64,000 bases of DNA from CBDBJR01 sp965206445. Lineage in GTDB: Bacteria > Pseudomonadota > Gammaproteobacteria > Arenicellales > Poriferihabitantaceae. Location: NCBI GenBank assembly GCA_965206445.1, contig CBDBJR010000002.1, positions 1 through 64,000 of the forward strand, in the 5' to 3' direction. The first letter of the stretch is position 1. Each line of letters begins with the position of its first letter. A model generated the notes under the pieces. It saw only the letters and a list, made by a program, of their open reading frames with translations, was not told the origin of the DNA and did not search any database. This document shows positions 38,601 to 39,799 of the stretch, piece after piece. A program made the translations under genes and the position numbers.

Positions 38601-39368
38601 GATCTGGAGTACGGCGCGGTGAGTGTGGGCGCGAGCGGCCGCTTGTATGCGTCGGATGAATTGATCGCGGGTGGTCGCAGCGAGCTGCGACTGCGCGGTG
38701 AGGTGTCGGCATGGCAGCTTGATTTTGATCGCAACGGCGGCGGCTTTAATGATTTGAGCAGCCAACGAGCGCGCCTGGTGCTGGAGGCGAGCCATAGCCG
38801 CAGTACGACGTCGGGTAACAACCTGCGCAGCGGTCTGGAGCTGGGCGTGCGGCATGACGGCGGCGACGGTCAGAGCGGGCAGGGGATTGAGCTGGGCGGC
38901 AGCGTGGAGTGGCGCGATGCGAAGCGGGGTCTGACGCTGTCGGGCAGTGGTCGGGTGCTGACGCTGGCGGAGTATAACGAGTGGGGATTGAGCGGAGAGT
39001 TGCGCGTGGAATCGAAGTCGGACGGCCGCGGGCTGTCGCTCAGTCTGTCGCCGAGCTACGGACGCGACGGCAGCAGCATTGGGCGGCTGTGGTCTGACGG
39101 TGCGTCGGCGATGTCGAATGCCGGTCAGTCGGGGTCGGCGGACATGCGGATGGACGGCGAGGTGGGCTATGGAGTGTGGGCACTGGGCGGGACGGTGCGG
39201 CCGTATCTGGGCGCGTCGCTGCTGGGCGGCGGCGGTCATACGCAGCGACTGGGCGTGCGGTTTGAGTTTGGGCGCGGCGTGCAGATGGAGCTGGAAGGCG
39301 GCCGCCGCGCGGGCGCGAATGCCGAGGCCGAGCACAACATCCAGCTGCGGTGGAAGTGGGACTGGTAG
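11643..39368 (+). CDS. Giant cadherin-like/Calx-beta/LRR autotransporter-like protein, second piece
   Basis: Frame 3 carries the continuation of the giant gene. The coding frame is open from the second copy of the 29-bp duplication (about 11511), and GTG 11643 is merely the first start-type codon, lying inside a Calx-beta domain with no sign of a real start. The order is: the rest of unit 19; three full units; a cadherin-like half unit; an LRR cassette (14109-15122); one 630-bp unit; 34 exact 627-bp units; a final cadherin-like half unit; a second LRR cassette; and a C-terminal beta-barrel ending in LRWKWDW. The frame encodes 9241 residues from GTG 11643. The architecture (repetitive passenger, then a barrel with a terminal aromatic residue) is that of an autotransporter-like adhesin anchored in the outer membrane. 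Function as adhesin or cell-cell contact filament is inferred. The N-terminal export signal must be in the upstream piece. If the duplication is genuine, this half would not be translated from the native start. Confidence 0.85.
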   Translation: MTEGTAATFTLTADTAPASDLTVLVTVTQAGDFIAGVAPTSVTIAATTTTATLTVPTTDDGTDEENGSITATVTAGIDYTVDTTADSASVAVEDDDASTDATLSGLSVSDGILDPAFDSTTTAYTVALANSVGTVTVTPTATDSGATITVNGASVTSGSESADIVLEIDTPLDIDIIVTAEDTTTTLTYTVTATRAALPAISIAAGTSSVTEGTAATFTLTADPAPASDLTVLVTVTQVGDFIAGVAPTSVTIAATTTTATLTVPTTDDGTDEENGSITATVTAGTDYTVDTTADSASVAVEDDDASTDATLSGLSVSDGTLDPAFDSTTTAYTVALANSVGTVTVTPTATDSGATITVNGASVTSGSDSADIVLEIDTPLDIDIIVTAEDTTTTLTYTVTATRAALPAISIAAGTSSVTEGTAATFTLTADTAPTSDLTVLVTVTQAGDFIAGVAPTSVTIAATTTTATLTVPTTDDGTDEENGSITATVTAGIDYTVDGTADSASVAVEDDDASTDATLSGLSVSDGVLNPAFDSTTTAYTVAVDDSVGTVTVTPTATDSRATITVNGASVTSGSDSADIVLEIDTPLDIDIIVTAEDTTTTLTYTVTATRTALPAISIAAGTSSVTEGTAATFTLTADTAPASDLTVLVTVTQAGDFIAGVAPTSVTIAATTTTATLTVPTTDDGTDEENGSITATVTAGIDYTVDTTADSASVAVEDDDASTDATLSGLSVSDGVLNPAFDSTTTAYTVALANSVGTVTVTPTATDSGATITVNGASVTSGSDSADIVLEIDTPLDIDIIVTAEDTTTTLTYTVTATRAAAPAPAAILTGTLTEANLFAATAPTVIVMLENTEYAATGTLTQSHFTVTDDVAGTVSVSDFTRDSDTVATLTLAYSGEDITDAGTLSVTLAAAGHTGTSALMTNTIDITASTGTNVCGRTPAVRNEIVARSVAASECTSITDLATITTLDFSRPTKVPGAGITALQRGDFAGLTGLTTLNFIQNSLTTLPANIFADLSALVTLNLFNNDLDTLPVGAFTGLTSVVSLYINSNEFTSLPVGIFNGLNSLANLGLHNNPFTAETGLPSGIFDDVLNTLILITLGGGTGLAVDPVGRAAHFVCSRDDADAIVAATGGDPTVDGACLRVTATQFNDYNLADATLSGLTLSAGALDPVFAPGTTTYAVSVASSVDTVTVTPTATNAAGATITVNAVGVTSGSESADIALTADTPLDIDIIVTAEDTTTTLTYTVTATRAALPAISIAAGTSSVTEGTAATFTLTADTAPASDLTVLVTVTQVGDFIAGVAPTSVTIAATTTTATLTVPTTDDGTDEENGSITATVTAGTDYTVDGTADSASVAVEDDDASTDATLSGLSVSDGILNPAFDSTTTVYTVAVDDSVGTVTVTPTATDSRATITVNGASVTSGSDSADIVLEIDTPLDIDIIVTAEDTTTTLTYTVTATRTALPAISIAAGTSSVTEGTAATFTLTADTAPASDLTVLVTVTQAGDFIAGVAPTSVTIAATTTTATLTVPTTDDGTDEENGSITATVTAGTDYTVDGTADSASVAVEDDDASTDATLSGLSVSDGILNPAFDSTTTAYTVAVDDSVGTVTVTPTATDSRATITVNGVSVTSGSDSADIVLEIDTPLDIDIIVTAEDTTTTLTYTVTATRTALPAISIAAGTSSVTEGTAATFTLTADTAPASDLTVLVTVTQAGDFIAGVAPTSVTIAATTTTATLTVPTTDDGTDEENGSITATVTAGTDYTVDTTADSASVAVEDDDASTDATLSGLSVSDGTLDPAFDSTTTAYTVALANSVGTVTVTPTATDSGATITVNGASVTSGSESADIVLEIDTPLDIDIIVTAEDTTTTLTYTVTATRAALPAISIAAGTSSVTEGTAATFTLTADTAPASDLTVLVTVTQAGDFIDGVAPTSVTIAATTTTATLTVPTTDDGTDEPNGSITATVTAGTDYTVDGTADSASVAVEDDDASTDATLSGLSVSDGILDPAFDSTTTAYTVALANSVGTVTVTPTATDSGATITVNGASVTSGSDSADIVLEIDTPLDIDIIVTAEDTTTTLTYTVTATRAALPAISIAAGTSSVTEGTAATFTLTADTAPASDLTVLVTVTQAGDFIDGVAPTSVTIAATTTTATLTVPTTDDGTDEPNGSITATVTAGTDYTVDGTADSASVAVEDDDASTDATLSGLSVSDGILDPAFDSTTTVYTVAVDDSVGTVTVTPTATDSRATITVNGASVTSGSESADIVLEIDTPLDIDIIVTAEDTTTTLTYTVTATRTALPAISIAAGTSSVTEGTAATFTLTADTAPESDLTVLVTVTQAGDFIAGVAPTSVTIAATTTTATLTVPTTDDGTDEPNGSITATVTAGIDYTVDGTADSASVAVEDDDASTDATLSGLSVSDGTLDPAFDSTTTAYTVALANSVGTVTVTPTATDSGATITVNGASVTSGSDSADIVLEIDTPLDIEIIVTAEDTTTTLTYTVTATRAALPAISIAAGTSSVTEGTAATFTLTADTAPASDLTVLVTVTQAGDFIAGVAPTSVTIAATTTTATLTVPTTDDGTDEPNGSITATVTAGTDYTVDGTADSASVAVEDDDASTDATLSGLSVSDGTLDPAFDSTTTAYTVALANSVGTVTVTPTATDSGATITVNGASVTSGSDSADIVLEIDTPLDIEIIVTAEDTTTTLTYTVTATRAALPAISIAAGTSSVTEGTAATFTLTADTAPASDLTVLVTVTQAGDFIAGVAPTSVTIAATTTTATLTVPTTDDGTDEPNGSITATVTAGIDYTVDGTADSASVAVEDDDVSTDATLSGLSVSDGILNPAFDSTTTAYTVAVDDSVGTVTVTPTATDSRATITVNGASVTSGSESADIVLEIDTPLDIEIIVTAEDTTTTLTYTVTATRTALPAISIAAGTSSVTEGTAATFTLTADTAPASDLTVLVTVTQAGDFIAGVAPTSVTIAATTTTATLTVPTTDDGTDEPNGSITATVTAGTDYTVDGTADSASVAVEDDDASTDATLSGLSVSDGTLTPAFDSTTTAYTVALANSVGTVTVTPTATDSGATITVNGASVTSGSDSADIVLEIDTPLDIEIIVTAEDTTTTLTYTVTATRAALPAISIAAGTSSVTEGTAATFTLTADTAPASDLTVLVTVTQAGDFIAGVAPTSVTIAATTTTATLTVPTTDDGTDEPNGSITATVTAGTDYTVDGTADSASVAVEDDDASTDATLSGLSVSDGTLDPAFDSTTTAYTVALDNSVGTVTVTPTATDSGATITVNGASVTSGSDSADIVLEIDTPLDIEIIVTAEDTTTTLTYTVTATRAALPAISIAAGTSSVTEGTAATFTLTADTAPASDLTVLVTVTQAGDFIAGVAPTSVTIAATTTTATLTVPTTDDGTDEPNGSITATVTAGTDYTVDGTADSASVAVEDDDASTDATLSGLSVSDGILNPAFDSTTTVYTVAVDDSVGTVTVTPTATDSRATITVNGASVTSGSESADIVLEIDTPLDIEIIVTAEDTTTTLTYTVTATRTALPAISIAAGTSSVTEGTAATFTLTADPAPASDLTVLVTVTQAGDFIAGVAPTSVTIAATTTTATLTVPTTDDGTDEPNGSITATVTAGIDYTVDGTADSASVAVEDDDASTDATLSGLSVSDGTLTPAFDSTTTAYTVALANSVGTVTVTPTATDSGATITVNGASVTSGSESADIVLEIDTPLDIEIIVTAEDTTTTLTYTVTATRAALPAISIAAGTSSVTEGTAATFTLTADTAPASDLTVLVTVTQAGDFIAGVAPTSVTIAATTTTATLTVPTTDDGTDEENGSITATVTAGTDYTVDGTADSASVAVEDDDASTDATLSGLSVSDGTLDPAFDSTTTAYTVALANSVGTVTVTPTATDSGATITVNGASVTSGSDSADIVLEIDTPLDIEIIVTAEDTTTTLTYTVTATRAALPAISIAAGTSSVTEGTAATFTLTADPAPESDLTVLVTVTQAGDFIAGVAPTSVTIAATTTTATLTVPTTDDGTDEPNGSITATVTAGTDYTVDGTADSASVAVEDDDASTDATLSGLSVSDGILNPAFDSTTTAYTVAVDDSVGTVTVTPTATDSRATITVNGASVTSGSESADIVLEIDTPLDIDIIVTAEDTTTTLTYTVTATRAALPAISIAAGTSSVTEGTAATFTLTADTAPTSDLTVLVTVTQVGDFIAGVAPTSVTIAATTTTATLTVPTTDDGTDEENGSITATVTAGTDYTVDTTADSASVAVEDDDASTDATLSGLSVSDGILDPAFDSTTTAYTVAVDDSVATVTVTPTATDSRATITVNGVSVTSGSDSADIVLEIDTPLDIDIIVTAEDTTTTLTYTVTATRTALPAISIAAGTSSVTEGTAATFTLTADTAPASDLTVLVTVTQAGDFIAGVAPTSVTIAATTTTATLTVPTTDDGTDEENGSITATVTAGTDYTVDGTADSASVAVEDDDASTDATLSGLSVSDGTLDPAFDSTTTAYTVALANSVGTVTVTPTATDSGATITVNGASVTSGSDSADIVLEIDTPLDIDIIVTAEDTTTTLTYTVTATRAALPAISIAAGTSSVTEGTAATFTLTADPAPASDLTVLVTVTQVGDFIAGVAPTSVTIAATTTTATLTVPTTDDGTDEPNGSITATVTAGTDYTVDGTADSASVAVEDDDASTDATLSGLSVSDGILNPAFDSTTTAYTVALANSVGTVTVTPTATDSGATITVNGASVTSGSESADIVLEIDTPLDIDIIVTAEDTTTTLTYTVTATRAALPAISIAAGTSSVTEGTAATFTLTADTAPASDLTVLVTVTQVGDFIDGVAPTSVTIAATTTTATLTVPTTDDGTDEENGSITATVTAGTDYTVDGTADSASVAVEDDDASTDATLSGLSVSDGILNPAFDSTTTVYTVAVDDSVGTVTVTPTATDSRATITVNGASVTSGSESADIVLEIDTPLDIDIIVTAEDTTTTLTYTVTATRTALPAISIAAGTSSVTEGTAATFTLTADTAPASDLTVLVTVTQAGDFIAGVAPTSVTIAATTTTATLTVPTTDDGTDEENGSITATVTAGIDYTVDGTADSASVAVEDDDASTDATLSGLSVSDGTLDPAFDSTTTVYTVALANSVGTVTVTPTATDSGATITVNGASVTSGSESADIVLEIDTPLDIEIIVTAEDTTTTLTYTVTATRAALPAISIAAGTSSVTEGTAATFTLTADTAPASDLTVLVTVTQAGDFIAGVAPTSVTIAATTTTATLTVPTTDDGTDEENGSITATVTAGTDYTVDGTADSASVAVEDDDASTDATLSGLSVSDGILNPAFDSTTTAYTVALANSVGTVTVTPTATDSGATITVNGASVTSGSESADIVLEIDTPLDIDIIVTAEDTTTTLTYTVTATRAALPAISIAAGTSSVTEGTAATFTLTADPAPASDLTVLVTVTQAGDFIAGVAPTSVTIAATTTTATLTVPTTDDGTDEENGSITATVTAGTDYTVDGTADSASVAVEDDDASTDATLSGLSVSDGILNPAFDSTTTAYTVAVDDSVGTVTVTPTATDSRATITVNGASVTSGSESADIVLEIDTPLDIDIIVTAEDTTTTLTYTVTATRAALPAISIAAGTSSVTEGTAATFTLTADTAPASDLTVLVTVTQVGDFIAGVAPTSVTIAATTTTATLTVPTTDDGTDEENGSITATVTAGIDYTVDTTADSASVAVEDDDVSTDATLSGLSVSDGILNPAFDSTTTAYTVAVDDSVGTVTVTPTATDSRATITVNGASVTSGSESADIVLEIDTPLDIEIIVTAEDTTTTLTYTVTATRTALPAISIAAGTSSVTEGTAATFTLTADTAPASDLTVLVTVTQAGDFIAGVAPTSVTIAATTTTATLTVPTTDDGTDEPNGSITATVTAGTDYTVDGTADSASVAVEDDDASTDATLSGLSVSDGILNPAFDSTTTAYTVALANSVGTVTVTPTATDSGATITVNGASVTSGSDSADIVLEIDTPLDIDIIVTAEDTTTTLTYTVTATRAALPAISIAAGTSSVTEGTAATFTLTADPAPASDLTVLVTVTQAGDFIDGVAPTSVTIAATTTTATLTVPTTDDGTDEENGSITATVTAGTDYTVDGTADSASVAVEDDDASTDATLSGLSVSDGILDPAFDSTTTAYTVALANSVGTVTVTPTATDSGATITVNGASVTSGSESADIVLEIDTPLDIDIIVTAEDTTTTLTYTVTATRAALPAISIAAGTSSVTEGTAATFTLTADTAPASDLTVLVTVTQVGDFIAGVAPTSVTIAATTTTATLTVPTTDDGTDEPNGSITATVTAGTDYTVDGTADSASVAVEDDDASTDATLSGLSVSDGILNPAFDSTTTVYTVAVDDSVGTVTVTPTATDSRATITVNGASVTSGSESADIVLEIDTPLDIDIIVTAEDTTTTLTYTVTATRTALPAISIAAGTSSVTEGTAATFTLTADTAPASDLTVLVTVTQAGDFIAGVAPTSVTIAATTTTATLTVPTTDDGTDEPNGSITATVTAGIDYTVDGTADSASVAVEDDDASTDATLSGLSVSDGTLDPAFDSTTTAYTVALANSVGTVTVTPTATDSGATITVNGASVTSGSESADIVLEIDTPLDIEIIVTAEDTTTTLTYTVTATRAALPAISIAAGTSSVTEGTAATFTLTADTAPASDLTVLVTVTQAGDFIAGVAPTSVTIAATTTTATLTVPTTDDGTDEENGSITATVTAGTDYTVDTTADSASVAVEDDDASTDATLSGLSVSDGTLDPAFDSTTTAYTVALANSVGTVTVTPTATDSGATITVNGASVTSGSDSADIVLEIDTPLDIEIIVTAEDTTTTLTYTVTATRAALPAISIAAGTSSVTEGTAATFTLTADTAPASDLTVLVTVTQAGDFIAGVAPTSVTIAATTTTATLTVPTTDDGTDEPNGSITATVTAGTDYTVDGTADSASVAVEDDDASTDATLSGLSVSDGILNPAFDSTTTVYTVAVDDSVGTVTVTPTATDSRATITVNGASVTSGSDSADIVLEIDTPLDIDIIVTAEDTTTTLTYTVTATRAALPAISIAAGTSSVTEGTAATFTLTADTAPASDLTVLVTVTQVGDFIAGVAPTSVTIAATTTTATLTVPTTDDGTDEENGSITATVTAGIDYTVDGTADSASVAVEDDDVSTDATLSGLSVSDGILDPAFDSTTTVYTVAVDDSVGTVTVTPTATDSRATITVNGASVTSGSESADIVLEIDTPLDIDIIVTAEDTTTTLTYTVTATRTALPAISIAAGTSSVTEGTAATFTLTADTAPASDLTVLVTVTQAGDFIAGVAPTSVTIAATTTTATLTVPTTDDGTDEPNGSITATVTAGIDYTVDGTADSASVAVEDDDASTDATLSGLSVSDGTLDPAFDSTTTAYTVALANSVGTVTVTPTATDSGATITVNGASVTSGSESADIVLEIDTPLDIEIIVTAEDTTTTLTYTVTATRAALPAISIAAGTSSVTEGTAATFTLTADTAPASDLTVLVTVTQAGDFIAGVAPTSVTIAATTTTATLTVPTTDDGTDEPNGSITATVTAGTDYTVDGTADSASVAVEDDDASTDATLSGLSVSDGILNPAFDSTTTAYTVALANSVGTVTVTPTATDSRATITVNGASVTSGSESTDIVLEIDTPLDIDIIVTAEDTTTTLTYTVTATRAALPAISIAAGTSSVTEGTAATFTLTADTAPASDLTVLVTVTQAGDFIAGVAPTSVTIAATTTTATLTVPTTDDGTDEENGSITATVTAGTDYTVDGTADSASVAVEDDDVSTDATLSGLSVSDGILNPAFDSTTTAYTVAVDDSVGTVTVTPTATDSRATITVNGASVTSGSESADIVLEIDTPLDIEIIVTAEDTTTTLTYTVTATRAALPAISIAAGTSSVTEGTAATFTLTADPAPASDLTVLVTVTQAGDFIDGVAPTSVTIAATTTTATLTVPTTDDGTDEENGSITATVTAGIDYTVDGTADSASVAVEDDDASTDATLSGLSVSDGILDPAFDSTTTAYTVAVDDSVGTVTVTPTATDSRATITVNGASVTSGSESADIVLEIDTPLDIDIIVTAEDTTTTLTYTVTATRTALPAISIAAGTSSVTEGTAATFTLTADTAPASDLTVLVTVTQVGDFIAGVAPTSVTIAATTTTATLTVPTTDDGTDEENGSITATVTAGTDYTVDTTADSASVAVEDDDASTDATLSGLSVSDGILNPAFDSTTTVYTVAVDDSVGTVTVTPTATDSGATITVNGASVTSGSESADIVLEIDTPLDIDIIVTAEDTTTTLTYTVTATRTALPAISIAAGTSSVTEGTAATFTLTADTAPASDLTVLVTVTQVGDFIAGVAPTSVTIAATTTTATLTVPTTDDGTDEENGSITATVTAGIDYTVDGTADSASVAVEDDDVSTDATLSGLSVSDGILNPAFDSTTTAYTVAVDDSVGTVTVTPTATDSRATITVNGASVTSGSESADIVLEIDTPLDIEIIVTAEDTTTTLTYTVTATRVAATPTISICDRTPQVRDAILAIIMAPDCTSVILDSVTELDLSDRDLMLQPGDFAGLTGLQTLNLGNTGLQSLDAGLFNGLAALQTLNLGNNRLQSLDAGLFNGLAALVALRLDANAFTDGTGLPAGIFDDVLDTLGAIGTTDGFFVDQRVRDAHFVCSRSDAAAIVTATDGVDDCLGITSAQLNAHLAMSDATLMRTAELNEQILPRIIPAVLDGSNRLVIDRLRRSDNSAGRGSTAIAGNSVGDSGESSPADLMQQLGQWLYSDASEVALSRQLQQLDEFELRKFIGDLSFDADGERIGMDGTALYGSGSYGQLSGGEDGVDWDGDLIGGYVGIDKRLREDMLVGVSISYFKGEFDYDDADSPTDDDGKYDVNLTSVHPYIGWSVSDDLDVWASIGYGTGEVELVDSAGSRSRDLEYGAVSVGASGRLYASDELIAGGRSELRLRGEVSAWQLDFDRNGGGFNDLSSQRARLVLEASHSRSTTSGNNLRSGLELGVRHDGGDGQSGQGIELGGSVEWRDAKRGLTLSGSGRVLTLAEYNEWGLSGELRVESKSDGRGLSLSLSPSYGRDGSSIGRLWSDGASAMSNAGQSGSADMRMDGEVGYGVWALGGTVRPYLGASLLGGGGHTQRLGVRFEFGRGVQMELEGGRRAGANAEAEHNIQLRWKWDW
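14109..15122 (+). other. LRR cassette A (Ig-like + Cys caps + LRRs) interrupting the array
   Basis: In-frame insert between the two arrays. After an Ala/Pro linker comes a ~110-residue beta-rich domain (TGTLTEANLFAATAPTVIV through GHTGTSA, about 14130-14440). An N-cap with two cysteines follows (NVCGRTPAVRNEI and SECTSI), then about five leucine-rich repeats of roughly 24 residues (GLTTLNFIQNSLTTLP, ALVTLNLFNNDLDTLP and so on). The region ends LPSGIFDDVLNTL and a C-cap with two more cysteines (AAHFVCSRDDADAIV and ACLRV). The same cassette recurs four times in the second giant gene and, without the first domain, near 37356. LRRs normally mediate protein binding, so this may be a binding head within the stalk. 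Confidence 0.88.
15123..37355 (+). repeat. Tandem array II of the 627-bp unit
   Basis: The first unit (15123-15752) is 630 bp. Its cadherin-like half is diverged (LSGLTLSAGALDPVF, VSVASSVDTV, TNAAGATITVNAVG), and it rejoins array consensus at about 15340. Then 34 units of exactly 627 bp start at 15753 and end at 37070, followed by a cadherin-like half unit at 37071-37355. No indel is present over those 34 units. Thirty of 35 Calx-beta domains read GTAD, unlike array I. EPN and DIEII variants are also more frequent here. Confidence 0.96.
37356..37925 (+). other. LRR cassette B (Cys-capped LRRs) before the barrel
   Basis: This is a shorter version of the cassette. It lacks the Ig-like domain and begins directly after the last cadherin-like half unit with TISICDRTPQVRDAI and PDCTSV. 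Three or four LRRs follow (LTGLQTLNLGNTGLQSLD and LAALQTLNLGNNRLQSLD are clear), then LPAGIFDDVLDTL and the C-cap DAHFVCSRSDAAAIV with DCLGI. The four cysteines are conserved with cassette A. Its place between stalk and barrel puts it close to the outer membrane if the protein is oriented like a classical autotransporter. Confidence 0.87.
37533..37676 (+). repeat. Two near-identical 72-bp LRR units
   Basis: 37533-37604 and 37605-37676 are near-identical 72-bp copies, differing at two or three bases around GGTAACACCGG versus GGTAACAACCG. Each encodes one 24-residue leucine-rich repeat, indicating a recent internal duplication of a single LRR. Confidence 0.93.
38260..39368 (+). other. C-terminal autotransporter-type beta-barrel domain
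   Basis: The last ~370 residues of the first giant protein alternate polar and hydrophobic residues in amphipathic strands (for example MLVGVSISYFKGEFDYD, DLDVWASIGYGTGEVEL, LRGEVSAWQLDFDRNG). They end NIQLRWKWDW with a C-terminal Trp. A terminal aromatic residue and alternating strands are the usual signature of outer-membrane barrels recognised by the BAM machinery. A polar linker with helical stretches precedes it (RQLQQLDEFELRKFIGDLSF). Family assignment is from pattern only. No cysteine is present. Confidence 0.85.
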
Positions 39369-39799
39369 TCGGCAGTCGGATAGCCTGTATCCCACCCTTG
39401 CCCACCCCGGGAAGCCAATAATCCGATCAGCCGGCCTAACGAAAGCCGGATCTGGCATTACATGGCCAATTTTCAGTCGGAACGAAAGATCAAACAGCGC
39501 TTACCGGAGTGGGCGTTCGGCAAGAAATCGCCGGTGGTGGAAGACCGCAACGAAATGCACCGGTCGAAATCCTCCTGATTCGCCACGCACCGCGCACCGC
39601 CAACCGGGGGGATGCGGCGCACTCATTCATCACCCGGCGGGTTCAATCACACCGGCAGTGGCATGACACTGCGAGACCTTCCAGCTCCCTGACGCCGGGA
39701 AGTGAGGAAAATGACGGCCAGCGATGACCGCCCCTTACCCGGCTGCCGCCAGCGGCAACATAAGAATCGCGTTACGGTCGGTGGCGCCCGTCGCGCCGC
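39369..39799. other. Convergent spacer with one possible 38-codon ORF
   Basis: This is 431 bp between the stop of the giant gene and the stop of uvrD, which converge. ATG 39462 to TGA 39576-39578 on the + strand encodes 38 residues (starts MANFQSERKIKQRLPEW) that look protein-like but that I do not recognise; it may be a remnant. A small perfect hairpin lies at 39655-39672 (GCAGTG/CACTGC) without a following T run. I see no convincing intrinsic terminator for either neighbour. Confidence 0.4.

Noticed and set aside
39655..39672. Terminator hairpin between the convergent genes
   Set aside because: Perfect 6-bp stem, but no U tract on either strand.
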